From 20CM-2-55-15 sp963738025 (lineage in GTDB: Bacteria; Acidobacteriota; Terriglobia; 20CM-2-55-15), in NCBI GenBank assembly GCA_963738025.1, contig CAVTWA010000067.1, forward strand, positions 62,001 through 126,000: DNA of 64,000 nucleotides. Reading direction: 5' to 3'. The translations under genes and the position numbers were made by a program. This document shows, piece by piece, positions 16,660 through 25,265 of the stretch; positions within the stretch are counted from its first letter, which is position 1, and each line of letters starts with the position of its first letter. The notes beneath the pieces were generated by a model. The model had not been told where the DNA came from and did not search any database. It saw only the letters and a list, made by a program, of their open reading frames with translations.

Positions 16660-18381
16660 ATGAAGAGGATCAGTCTGTCGATCCTGTTGACGATTGCGGT
16701 TGCGCTTGGCCTGAATGCACAAGGCCAAAAATATGCAAAGAGCAGCAAGTTCGACCATAAATTAGAGGACAAACTCAAAACGGGCAAAGCTTCGGACAGT
16801 GTGCCGGTCATTATTCAAGGCCATGATGTCCGGCTGCTTCAGGAGATACTCGGGAAGGTCCACGCCCGGAATGTGAAACGTTTTGAGACATTCCCCGGGC
16901 TGGCTGCAGAAGTGGCCCTCAGTGACCTTCTCAGTCTCGGCCAGGACTCCGCGATTGACGCCGTATCGAGTGATGACCCGGTCAGCACCAGCACTACATT
17001 GCCCAGTTTGACTATTACAACATCGAATAACAGTACGAGCAACGGAACGGAACGCCCCAATAGTTCTTCGGGTGCACTCGCGGCTCTCAAGAAGTTCGGC
17101 GCGGCAGGAGAAGGCGTGGGCGTTGCGATTATCGATAGCGGTATCTCGACGAAAACCGGCGCTTTGCCCAATCTCGTGTTCAGCATGGATTTCACGAATT
17201 CAAACGGAAGAAGCGGAGACCTTTACGGGCATGGTACTCACGTAGCCGGGATTGTCGGCGGTTCAGGAGCAGACGGCGGCAACTCAGCCACTCCCTATGC
17301 CGGCGTTGCGCCAGGTTCGCGTTTGATCGATCTGCGGGTGCTCGACAATACCGGTACAGGTAGCACCAGCAGCGTCATTGATGCCATCGACTGGGCGATT
17401 GCCAATCGAAATGCTAAGGGCTGGGACGGCAAACCGCTCAACATCCGCGTCATCAACTTGTCGTTAGGGCATCCGCCGCACGAAGGTGCAGCGACGGATC
17501 CTCTGGCTTTGGAATGCCGGAAAGCCGTGCAGGCCGGTATTGTTGTTGTTGCGGCCGCTGGAAACTACGGCAAAGATGCTAATGGGAATACCATCTACGG
17601 CACGATCCTGAGCCCTGGAATTGAGCCGTCCGTCATTACCGTTGGCGCCGTTACAACGTGGGGAACGCCTTCCCGATCCGACGATGTCGTCGCCAGTTAC
17701 AGTTCGCGTGGCCCGACAATCGATAACATCATCAAACCGGATCTCGTGGCTCCCGGGTCGCGTATGGTTTCACTGATCAGTCCAAGAAGTTATCTGTGCG
17801 CCAATTACCCGGAGCTGCAAATCGATTCCAATTACATGATGCTGAGCGGCACGAGTATGGCCGCAGCCGAAACTTCAGGGACAGTTGCCATGATTCTTTC
17901 CAGGGTGCCGGCGTTGACACCCAACGCTGTCAAAGCCATCCTGATGTACACATCAGAAAGCCGCGGCAACCCTCTGGACTGGGGTGCCGGCTACATTAAT
18001 GATGTCGGCGCGATGGAGCTTGCAACGAGCGTTAATCCTGCCGCTCCAGTGGGATCCTATTGGTTGCTTCCCGGGGTGATATTCCCGCCATACGACCTGG
18101 TCAATGGTTACACCATAGTCTGGGGCGATACGATTGTCTGGGGTGATTCCGCTTATGTCGGAAACAGCCTGAACTTTAACAAGGCCGTCTGGTCGAACAC
18201 GATCGTGTGGGGCGACACCATACTGTGGGGCGACACAATTCTCTGGGGTGAAACGATTGTCTGGCAGGAGAGCGCTTCAGCTGCCCAGGCAATCCTCGGA
18301 AGTCAAACTATCGTGTGGAATGGTCTCGACGCTCTGACTATCGTCTGGGGCGACACCTCCGACGATTCGGATGCCCAGTAA
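16660..18381 (+). CDS. Secreted S8 subtilisin-like serine protease with W-G-D repeat tail
   Basis: A 573-residue protein with a signal peptide (MKRISLSILLTIAVALG). An inhibitor-like propeptide spans ~25-110. The subtilase domain has the triad Asp159 (VAIIDSG), His191 (GHGTHVAG) and Ser399 (SGTSMAAA), plus the oxyanion Asn302 (AAAGNYG). The last ~90 residues contain eight units of the form T-I-V/L-W-G-D/E, an unusual tail also known from acidobacterial S8 proteins. Extracellular or periplasmic proteolysis is likely; the tail may be a surface anchor or binding module. A membrane protein gene follows after 26 bp and may be co-transcribed. Confidence 0.9.
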   Translation: MKRISLSILLTIAVALGLNAQGQKYAKSSKFDHKLEDKLKTGKASDSVPVIIQGHDVRLLQEILGKVHARNVKRFETFPGLAAEVALSDLLSLGQDSAIDAVSSDDPVSTSTTLPSLTITTSNNSTSNGTERPNSSSGALAALKKFGAAGEGVGVAIIDSGISTKTGALPNLVFSMDFTNSNGRSGDLYGHGTHVAGIVGGSGADGGNSATPYAGVAPGSRLIDLRVLDNTGTGSTSSVIDAIDWAIANRNAKGWDGKPLNIRVINLSLGHPPHEGAATDPLALECRKAVQAGIVVVAAAGNYGKDANGNTIYGTILSPGIEPSVITVGAVTTWGTPSRSDDVVASYSSRGPTIDNIIKPDLVAPGSRMVSLISPRSYLCANYPELQIDSNYMMLSGTSMAAAETSGTVAMILSRVPALTPNAVKAILMYTSESRGNPLDWGAGYINDVGAMELATSVNPAAPVGSYWLLPGVIFPPYDLVNGYTIVWGDTIVWGDSAYVGNSLNFNKAVWSNTIVWGDTILWGDTILWGETIVWQESASAAQAILGSQTIVWNGLDALTIVWGDTSDDSDAQ

Positions 18382-18407
18382 GCACAGGACACCTGGGAGA
18401 GGAAACT

Positions 18408-19112
18408 ATGAAGGCACAATCCGACTTCACTAGCCTGCCTCTTGCTGCGCGCTGCACGATCGTCCTTTTCGGCATCGCCGGATTGGCGTCCGTGTTGTAC
18501 ACGCTGGCTTTCCAGCCGAGCCTTGCTTCGCACCGGATATTCTTGCTGATGGCAATCGCCGCAGCGAGTGCCCGGATGAAGGTTACGCTGTTCAAAGGTT
18601 CGACTCTGTCGTTTTTGACCTCGGTCGTGCTCCTCGCTGTCTTTCAGGATGGACCGGCGGTTGCCGTTCTCGTGGGATTGTGTGGAGTAACGATTCAGAC
18701 GGTGTTCCCGTCGAAAAGGATTGTTCTCCATCAGCTCGCTTTCAACGCTGGAATGATTGCTTTGACGGTCACGGCGAGCTGGCTGACGTACCACGCGCTC
18801 GCCAGCACGCATGTCGTGGATGCCATGACTTCCAGAATGATGGCGACCGTTCTCGCGTCGTTCACCTATTTTCTTGGCAACTCGATTTCGGTTTCGTTGA
18901 TCGTCTCACTGACGAAAGGGATGTCCATCTTTAACGTCTGGTTTCATCACTTTCTGTTTTCAGCACCTTCGTTTCTGATTGCCGGCTTGCTTTCGCTCGG
19001 TCTGATCGCGATCATCAGCAGTTCCAACCTGCTGATGGTCGCCGCGTTGCTCAGTCCAATCTTGATTGCATATTACTGCTCGATTCGGGTCACCGCCGAG
19101 TCGGCCAGCTAA
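18408..19112 (+). CDS. Integral membrane protein, multi-TM sensor-like domain
   Basis: A 234-residue protein with about seven transmembrane segments and almost no soluble portion (CTIVLFGIAGLASVLYTLAF, FLTSVVLLAVFQDGPAVAVLVG and others). The arrangement resembles the membrane module that precedes signalling output domains such as HD-GYP in some bacteria, but no output domain is attached. It may be a stand-alone or shortened version. The ATG is preceded by GAGAGGAAA. It lies 26 bp after the subtilase and is followed by an intrinsic terminator, so the two genes form a likely transcription unit. Confidence 0.6.
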   Translation: MKAQSDFTSLPLAARCTIVLFGIAGLASVLYTLAFQPSLASHRIFLLMAIAAASARMKVTLFKGSTLSFLTSVVLLAVFQDGPAVAVLVGLCGVTIQTVFPSKRIVLHQLAFNAGMIALTVTASWLTYHALASTHVVDAMTSRMMATVLASFTYFLGNSISVSLIVSLTKGMSIFNVWFHHFLFSAPSFLIAGLLSLGLIAIISSSNLLMVAALLSPILIAYYCSIRVTAESAS

Positions 19113-19136
19113 ATCTATTCCTGAATTCTCTCCTTT

Positions 19137-19170
19137 GAAGCGGCGTTCGCTGCGCCGCTTCTTTCTTTTC
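19137..19170 (+). terminator. Rho-independent terminator
   Basis: Nine-base-pair stem GAAGCGGCG/CGCCGCTTC with a 7-nt loop followed by TTTCTTTTC, placed 24 bp after the membrane-protein stop. Confidence 0.7.
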
Positions 19171-19185
19171 CTTACGATCCCCGGT

Positions 19186-19191
19186 TAAATT
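19186..19191 (+). promoter_or_regulatory. Candidate -10 box for leaderless VIT1-family gene
   Basis: TAAATT ends 6 nt before the GTG start at 19198; no Shine-Dalgarno sequence is present. Confidence 0.35.
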
Positions 19192-19197
19192 GGTCTT

Positions 19198-20316
19198 GTG
19201 AAGCCCACTAAAGACGATCTCAGGCGCTACACCGACAATTTTTTGCGGGAGCAGGATGGCATTGCGCTCTACCGCGCGCTCGCCAAGGCGGAAAAAGACC
19301 CGGCACGCATCGATATTTTTGAAAAGCTTGCTCAGGCGGAGGAACGGCATGCCGCCCGCTGGGCGAGGCTATTGCGCACCAATGGTGCGTCTGTGCCTCT
19401 CTATTCGCCCGGCTGGCGCGTTCAGGTGCTGGGATGGCTTTCACGCCGCTTTGGAACGCAGCACATTCTGCCGGTAGTTACCGGGCTGGAGTCGCGTGAT
19501 CAGAATGTTTACCGGGGGCAGGTGGAGGCTGCCGGTATGCCGGCCGAGGAACGTGGACATATGCGCACGCTTCGCGCAATGCAGTATCACGGCCAGAACA
19601 AACCCGAGACAATTCTGGACCTGGAAAGCTGGCACCAGACATCTTACGGCGGCAGTCTACGCGCAGCTGTTTTTGGCGCAAATGACGGCCTTTTGTCCAA
19701 CTTCAGCCTCGTGATGGGCATCGCAGGCGCGAATGCCGAGCCTCGTTTCGTCTTGCTGGCGGGAATTGCCGGGCTGCTCGCCGGAGCTTCGTCGATGGCT
19801 GCAGGGGAATACGTATCGGTACAATCGCAACGGGAACTCTACGAACAGCAGATCGCCATCGAGCGCGAAGAGCTGGAAATGTCGCCGGAAGAAGAGCGGG
19901 AAGAGTTGTCGTTAATCTACCAGGCCAAGGGTATCCCAATCGGTCAGGCTGAAGAACTCGCAGAAAAGATTCTTTCTAATCCGGAAACCGCCATCGATAC
20001 ATTGGCACGCGAAGAACTGGGACTGGATCCTGCGGCCCTGGGATCGCCATGGATTGCCGCCGCCAGTTCATTCATCGCCTTTGCCGTGGGCGCCGCCGTG
20101 CCGGTTATCCCTTATCTGATCACGACCGGTGCGTCCGCATTCATCGCCAGCGCCGGGGTCTGTGGAATTTCTCTTTTCGTGATCGGTGGACTCATTTCTC
20201 TCTTCACCGGCCGTAATTTTTTCTTCAGCGCTTTCCGCATGCTGGGAATCGGAGCGCTGGCCGCAGGCGCAACATTCTTGATCGGCCGCTTGCTGGGTGT
20301 ATCGGCAGGCGCTTAG
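19198..20316 (+). CDS. Ferritin-like/VIT1 (CCC1) fusion metal transporter, MbfA-like
   Basis: A 372-residue two-part protein. The N-terminal ~150 residues form a rubrerythrin/ferritin-like helical bundle with carboxylate and histidine ligands (FLREQDGIALYRALAKAEKD, LAQAEERHAARWARLL). The C-terminal part is a VIT1/CCC1 transporter (FGANDGLLSNFSLVMGIAGA, then the GEYVS motif and a cytoplasmic EEREEL helix). This architecture matches MbfA, a membrane-bound ferritin that exports iron and protects against oxidative stress; Mn or Fe export is the likely job. The start codon is GTG. Confidence 0.85.
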   Translation: MKPTKDDLRRYTDNFLREQDGIALYRALAKAEKDPARIDIFEKLAQAEERHAARWARLLRTNGASVPLYSPGWRVQVLGWLSRRFGTQHILPVVTGLESRDQNVYRGQVEAAGMPAEERGHMRTLRAMQYHGQNKPETILDLESWHQTSYGGSLRAAVFGANDGLLSNFSLVMGIAGANAEPRFVLLAGIAGLLAGASSMAAGEYVSVQSQRELYEQQIAIEREELEMSPEEEREELSLIYQAKGIPIGQAEELAEKILSNPETAIDTLAREELGLDPAALGSPWIAAASSFIAFAVGAAVPVIPYLITTGASAFIASAGVCGISLFVIGGLISLFTGRNFFFSAFRMLGIGALAAGATFLIGRLLGVSAGA

Positions 20317-20339
20317 CCGCGTGTTAGAATTTTCAGTTT

Positions 20340-23021
20340 ATGAATTCATTCAACGCGCAATCCATATTAAAGGTCGCAAATACCGCATACGATTACTTCT
20401 CTCTGGAACAAGCCGAAAAAGCGGGCGTCGGCGCCGTATCAAAGCTGCCGTTTTCGTCGCGGGTGATGCTCGAAAACCTGCTGCGTTTCGAAGACGGGAG
20501 CACAGTTACGGCTGATGATGCTCGTGCAGTCGCGGCGGGCTCGACAGGAAAACAATCGGAAAAAGAAATCGCATTCAGGCCGGCTCGAGTTCTGATGCAG
20601 GATTTTACCGGCGTGCCAGCCATCGTGGACCTGGCCACGATGCGCGACGTAATCCAGAAGATGGGCGGCGACCCCCGAAAGATCAATCCACTACAGCAAG
20701 TGGATCTTGTCATCGATCATTCGGTCCAGGTCGATCAGTTCGGAACGCCTGCAGCTTTTGCCTTCAATGCCGACCGGGAACTGGAGCGGAATCGCGAACG
20801 TTACGTCTTTCTGAAATGGGGACAAGCGGCCTTTCAGAATTGTCGAGTCGTGCCACCCGATGTGGGCATCGTACATCAGGTGAATCTCGAATACATTGCG
20901 AAGGCCGTCTTCGTTGAGACGAAGAACGGCCGGAAAGCGGCCTATCCAGATACCCTGGTCGGAACTGATTCGCACACGACAATGATCAACGGGCTGGGCG
21001 TTGTGGGCTGGGGTGTAGGCGGAATCGAAGCCGAAGGCGCGATGCTCGGCCAGCCTCTCTCGATGCTGATACCGCTGGTGGTCGGATTCAGGCTGTACGG
21101 CAAAGTTCCGGAAGGCGCAACGGCGACCGACGTCGTGCTCGCCGTTACTCAAATGCTGCGTGCGAAGGGTGTCGTCGGCAAGTTCGTAGAATTCTACGGT
21201 CCCGGACTTTCGAGTCTCAGTCTTGCGGACCGCGCAACCATAGCGAACATGGCGCCGGAATACGGTGCAACGATAGGGTTCTTCCCCATTGACTCGGAAA
21301 CGCTGAATTATTTGCGCCTCAGTGGACGCGATCCCGAGCACGTGAACCTGGTCGAGGCATATGCCAAGGCGCAAGGCCTTTTCAGGACGGAATCGACACC
21401 GGATCCTGTTTTCAGCGACACTCTGGAACTGGATCTCGCCAAAGTCGAACCCAGCCTGGCCGGTCCGCGGCGTCCGCAGGATCGTGTGCCGTTGTCGAAA
21501 TCCAAACAGGCGTTTCAGGAAGCGCTTCCAGCGATGCTTGGCAAGCAAACGAAGCAAGTCTCAACGGTGGAAGTGACTGACGACGGGGAAAAATATGACA
21601 TCGGCCACGGGTCGGTTGTCATCGCAGCGATCACCAGCTGCACTAACACTTCGAATCCGTCCGTGATGATTGCGGCGGGCCTCCTCGCCAAGAAAGCAGT
21701 CGAACGGGGCCTTAAAGTAAAGCCCTGGGTGAAGACCAGCCTCGCTCCGGGTTCGCGTGTAGTTACGGATTATTTAAAGGATACGGGTTTGATGCCGTAC
21801 CTCGAGAGTCTGCGTTTTCATCTGGTCGGCTACGGCTGTACGACCTGCATCGGAAACAGCGGTCCTTTGCCGGAACCTGTCGCAGTCGCGGTAAAAGACA
21901 ATGGTCTGGTTGTCGCGGCCGTTCTCAGCGGAAACCGGAATTTTGAGGGAAGAATCAATCCGCTGGTCCGCGCCAATTATCTGGCATCGCCTCCTCTAGT
22001 CGTCGCCTACGCGCTCGCCGGACGTATGGACACGGATTTGAACAGCGAGGCTCTAGGTCAGGATACTAACGGCAATCCGGTGTATCTGCGCGATGTGTGG
22101 CCATCGCAGCAGGAGATCACGCAAGCCATCAATTCTTCCGTTCGCGCCGAAATGTTCCGCAAGGCTTATGAAGAATCGCTACAAGGCGACGAAAGGTGGA
22201 AGGCAGTACAGGCTCCGGCTGGCGAAATCTTCAAGTGGGACGAGACCTCGACATATGTCAAACGTCCCCCTTACTTCGAAAACATGCCGAAGCAGGCACC
22301 ACCGCTAAAGGACATACGCGGAGCTCGCGTTCTGGCAGTCCTGGGCGATTCCGTCACGACCGATCATATTTCACCTGCGGGCTCCATTCAGCCCGAAAGC
22401 CCGGCCGGCAAATATCTGATTGCCCACGGCGTCAGCCCGAAGGATTTCAATTCCTACGGGGCGCGCCGGGGGAACCATGAAGTCATGATGCGCGGCACCT
22501 TCGCCAATATCCGCCTGCGCAATCACATGGCGCCCGGCACGGAAGGTGGCTGGACGGTTCATGTCCCGGACAAGACGGAAACCACAATCTATGACGCAGC
22601 CATGCAATATCAACGCGAAGGTGTTCCCCTGCTCATCATCGCAGGAAAGGAATACGGCTCCGGTTCGTCACGCGATTGGGCCGCGAAAGGACCGCGCCTC
22701 CTCGGCGTTCATGCTGTGCTGGCGGAAAGCTTCGAAAGAATTCACCGTAGCAATCTCGTCGGAATGGGAGTGCTCCCGTTGCAGTTCAAAGACGGTGAAA
22801 CCGCGGCCAGTCTGGGGCTTACCGGGTTCGAAACTTTCGATATCGAAGGTATCGCCGGCGGTATCAAGCCAGGAATGCGGGTCAACATCCGGGTACGGGA
22901 CGATGGTGGCGCGGAAAAGAACTTCCAGGCCGTCATGCGGATCGACACTCCGTACGAGATTCAGTACTACCGGCATGGTGGGATCCTGCAGTACGTATTA
23001 CGCCAGTTGATCTCGTCGTAA
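20340..23021 (+). CDS. acnA: Aconitate hydratase A
   Basis: An 893-residue aconitase of the AcnA/IRP type that isomerises citrate to isocitrate in the TCA cycle. Cluster cysteines are in AAITSCTNTSNPSV and GCTTCIGNSGPL. Substrate-binding motifs DSHTTMINGLGVVGWGVGG and the C-terminal swivel-domain GKEYGSGSSRDWAAKGP are intact, so the enzyme should be active. No Shine-Dalgarno sequence is present; TAGAAT lies 9 nt before the ATG, suggesting a very short or absent leader. Monocistronic; a 269-bp element with terminal inverted repeats follows the stop. Confidence 0.96.
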   Translation: MNSFNAQSILKVANTAYDYFSLEQAEKAGVGAVSKLPFSSRVMLENLLRFEDGSTVTADDARAVAAGSTGKQSEKEIAFRPARVLMQDFTGVPAIVDLATMRDVIQKMGGDPRKINPLQQVDLVIDHSVQVDQFGTPAAFAFNADRELERNRERYVFLKWGQAAFQNCRVVPPDVGIVHQVNLEYIAKAVFVETKNGRKAAYPDTLVGTDSHTTMINGLGVVGWGVGGIEAEGAMLGQPLSMLIPLVVGFRLYGKVPEGATATDVVLAVTQMLRAKGVVGKFVEFYGPGLSSLSLADRATIANMAPEYGATIGFFPIDSETLNYLRLSGRDPEHVNLVEAYAKAQGLFRTESTPDPVFSDTLELDLAKVEPSLAGPRRPQDRVPLSKSKQAFQEALPAMLGKQTKQVSTVEVTDDGEKYDIGHGSVVIAAITSCTNTSNPSVMIAAGLLAKKAVERGLKVKPWVKTSLAPGSRVVTDYLKDTGLMPYLESLRFHLVGYGCTTCIGNSGPLPEPVAVAVKDNGLVVAAVLSGNRNFEGRINPLVRANYLASPPLVVAYALAGRMDTDLNSEALGQDTNGNPVYLRDVWPSQQEITQAINSSVRAEMFRKAYEESLQGDERWKAVQAPAGEIFKWDETSTYVKRPPYFENMPKQAPPLKDIRGARVLAVLGDSVTTDHISPAGSIQPESPAGKYLIAHGVSPKDFNSYGARRGNHEVMMRGTFANIRLRNHMAPGTEGGWTVHVPDKTETTIYDAAMQYQREGVPLLIIAGKEYGSGSSRDWAAKGPRLLGVHAVLAESFERIHRSNLVGMGVLPLQFKDGETAASLGLTGFETFDIEGIAGGIKPGMRVNIRVRDDGGAEKNFQAVMRIDTPYEIQYYRHGGILQYVLRQLISS

Positions 23022-23029
23022 ACCAGGAA

Positions 23030-23298
23030 GATTAGCCACAAAAAGGCTTAGCGCGGCTACGCCGCAACCAGACAGCTGAAGACGTGTGCGTGGTGCCCAA
23101 ATGTTTTGAAGTGAATGTGAGGGAGTCCAATCCCCGATTTTTATGTCCTGACGAAAAATCAACTCGGACAAACAGGGTTTGTCGTTTCTTCCAAAAGCTG
23201 GTTAAAAAAACTAAAACTTACAGCCTGGTTACACAAAAAGCACAAAAAGGCTTGGATGCAAGCCTTTTTGTGCTTTTTGTGCCTTTTTGTGGCTAATC
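23030..23298. repeat. 269-bp element with 18-bp terminal inverted repeats and a 22-bp internal hairpin
   Basis: GATTAGCCACAAAAAGGC at 23030-23047 is the exact reverse complement of 23281-23298. Inside, at 23232-23281, is a perfect 22-bp stem made of repeats of CACAAAAAG/CTTTTTGTG with a 6-nt loop. No coding sequence is convincing within it. It fills most of the 316-bp gap between acnA and the site-2 protease and resembles a MITE-like or strong bidirectional terminator element. Confidence 0.7.
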
Positions 23299-23337
23299 AA
23301 CGGCCTTCCATTTGCATCATCTCCCGTGGAGGGCTTA

Positions 23338-24456
23338 GTGCCTGCAATAAACGCCTTCTCGATCGGCGGGATACGCATACGTATTGATCATTCGTGGTTT
23401 ATCGCATTCCTGCTATTCGCCTGGACGTTATCGTCCGGGTATTTCCCACTGCAAGTCCCGGATTACCCGACGTTCTCCTATTGGATTGCCGGTACCCTCA
23501 GTTCACTTGCGCTGTTTGCATGCGTGCTGTTGCACGAACTCAGCCATTGTGTTGTTGCCCGGAAGCTAGGGATACCGGTGCGGCAAATCACGCTGTTCAT
23601 CTTCGGCGGTGTATCGGAGATGGCGCAGACCCATTCGAGCACGCCGACAGCAGAATTTCTGACGACCATCGCAGGACCTTTGTCGAGTCTCGGTCTGGGC
23701 ATTGCCTTCCTGGCGATCGCAGCGATTATCAGGAATTCTGCGGACCGTATTCTGGTAGAGATGTTCCATTACCTCTACTATGTGAATTTTCTACTGGCGG
23801 CGTTCAATCTCATTCCCGGCTTTCCACTCGACGGCGGCCGTGTGCTTCGCTCGTACCTGTGGCATCGCACAGGAAATTTGAATCAAGCCACAAAGTCAGC
23901 CACACGAGTCGGGGGCATTTTCGCAATGACGCTGATGGGGCTGGGTGTCCTGTCTGTGCTGGCGATGCACATCATCCCGGGTGTGTGGCTTCTGCTGATC
24001 GGCCTTTTTCTTAAAAATTCCGCGGAGAACGAGTACAAATCATTCGAACTGCGTTTTGGTCTGCAGAACATGAGGCTGCGGGAAATCATGACACCGCCGA
24101 TCGCTGTGAACACTTCGATGACGATTTCACAGTTCATCAACGATTATGTATTTCACTACCATTACCGGATTTTCCCGGCGCTGGAACTGAATCGATTTGT
24201 CGGAATGGTGGATGTCCGGTCGATCAAAAGTGTTCCTCCAAACGATTGGCCGACCACCAAAATCGGCGGTTTTCTCTCGGATCCATCCACATATTGCGTG
24301 ATGGATCCCGAAACGGACGCGACGGACGCTCTGCGTCTTCTGATAGCGCAAAACTGCAGCGAAGCTCCGGTTGTCCGGAACGGGGCATTGCTCGGCATCC
24401 TGACCCGGGCCGATTTGTTCAAACTCGTGTCGCTTAAGCGAGAGATTGCAGCCTGA
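23338..24456 (+). CDS. Site-2 protease family (M50) membrane metalloprotease with CBS pair
   Basis: A 372-residue polytopic zinc protease. The HExxH motif is in VLLHELSHCVVARKLG and the second metal ligand is in FNLIPGFPLDGGRVL. The C-terminal ~120 residues contain two CBS-like repeats (REIMTPPIAVN..., ATDALRLLIAQNCSEAPVV) that may sense adenine nucleotides. The N-terminal AFSIGGIRIRIDHSWF is typical of the Rv2869/SpoIVFB-like CBS subgroup. The GTG at 23338 is preferred because GGAGGG precedes it; upstream sequence belongs to the repeat. The likely role is intramembrane cleavage of a regulatory protein; the target is unknown. Confidence 0.85.
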   Translation: MPAINAFSIGGIRIRIDHSWFIAFLLFAWTLSSGYFPLQVPDYPTFSYWIAGTLSSLALFACVLLHELSHCVVARKLGIPVRQITLFIFGGVSEMAQTHSSTPTAEFLTTIAGPLSSLGLGIAFLAIAAIIRNSADRILVEMFHYLYYVNFLLAAFNLIPGFPLDGGRVLRSYLWHRTGNLNQATKSATRVGGIFAMTLMGLGVLSVLAMHIIPGVWLLLIGLFLKNSAENEYKSFELRFGLQNMRLREIMTPPIAVNTSMTISQFINDYVFHYHYRIFPALELNRFVGMVDVRSIKSVPPNDWPTTKIGGFLSDPSTYCVMDPETDATDALRLLIAQNCSEAPVVRNGALLGILTRADLFKLVSLKREIAA

Positions 24457-24535
24457 AATAATTCGGGGACGGTTGCCTAAATCACCTAAATTGCTCCGCA
24501 ATTTAGGTGATTTAGGCAACCGTCCTTGAATTATT
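24457..24535. repeat. Long perfect palindrome after site-2 protease gene
   Basis: A 28-bp perfect stem (24467-24494 with 24498-24525, loop TCC), extended by AATAATTC/GAATTATT outer arms. It begins at the first base after the stop codon and ends 34 bp before the next start. It could terminate in both directions. Confidence 0.75.
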
Positions 24536-24557
24536 TTTCGTCTTTCTGCAAATCGGG

Positions 24558-24563
24558 TACGAT
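24558..24563 (+). promoter_or_regulatory. Candidate -10 box for leaderless yhhQ gene
   Basis: TACGAT ends 6 nt before the ATG at 24570 and no Shine-Dalgarno sequence is visible. Confidence 0.4.
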
Positions 24564-24569
24564 ACCGAC

Positions 24570-25259
24570 ATGTCTCAAGTACGCCGGAAATTATTCAAAT
24601 ACTACGATCTCGTGATGGCGGCGTTCGTCACCATACTGCTGTGCTCAAACATCATCGGCGCCGCGAAAGTATGCACCGTCTGGGGATTCACATTCGGCGC
24701 CGGCGTCCTTTTCTTTCCCATCAGTTATATCTTTGGGGACGTTTTGACCGAAGTTTATGGCTACGCCCGCGCCCGTAAGGTCGTCTGGGCCGGTTTCGGT
24801 GCCATTATTTTCGCTTCGTTTATGAGCTGGGTGATCGTGACGTTGCCTCCGGCGATGGGTTGGAATGATCAGCATGCCTATGAAAGCGTGTTCGGCCAGA
24901 CGCCGCGCATTGTGTTCGCCTCTCTGGCGGCCTTCTTTGCGGGAGAGTTTGCCAACTCGTTTGTGCTGGCAAAGATGAAGATCCTGACCAGCGGACGCTA
25001 TTTGTGGACCCGGACCATCGGCTCGACCATTGTCGGCGAAGGCGTCGATTCCATCGTGTTTTACCCTCTCGCTTTTCTCGGAGTGTGGCAACCGCGGCTC
25101 GTCGTCACGGTGATGGTGAGCAACTACGTTATTAAAGTCGTCTGGGAAACAATCGTCACTCCGATCACTTACAAGGTCGTCGGATTTCTAAAGCGGGAAG
25201 AGCAGGAAGACTACTTCGATTACGAGACGAACTTCACGCCTTTTTCCATCGAGGTTTAA
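24570..25259 (+). CDS. yhhQ: Queuosine precursor transporter (YhhQ/QueT-like vitamin-uptake family)
   Basis: A 229-residue membrane protein with about six TM helices. Family signatures include CSNIIGAAKV, FPISYIFGDVLTEVYGYARA and a late SNYVIKVVWETIVTPITY. The YhhQ family imports preQ0/preQ1 for synthesis of the modified tRNA base queuosine. No other queuosine gene is visible in the window. It is monocistronic, bounded upstream by a long palindrome, and it ends 6 bp from the convergent ABC exporter stop, with no terminator between them. Confidence 0.9.
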   Translation: MSQVRRKLFKYYDLVMAAFVTILLCSNIIGAAKVCTVWGFTFGAGVLFFPISYIFGDVLTEVYGYARARKVVWAGFGAIIFASFMSWVIVTLPPAMGWNDQHAYESVFGQTPRIVFASLAAFFAGEFANSFVLAKMKILTSGRYLWTRTIGSTIVGEGVDSIVFYPLAFLGVWQPRLVVTVMVSNYVIKVVWETIVTPITYKVVGFLKREEQEDYFDYETNFTPFSIEV

Positions 25260-25265
25260 ATCGGT

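Noticed and set aside
19137..19170. Possible repeat element
   Set aside because: A single short stem with a T-rich run and no other copy seen; a normal terminator explains it.
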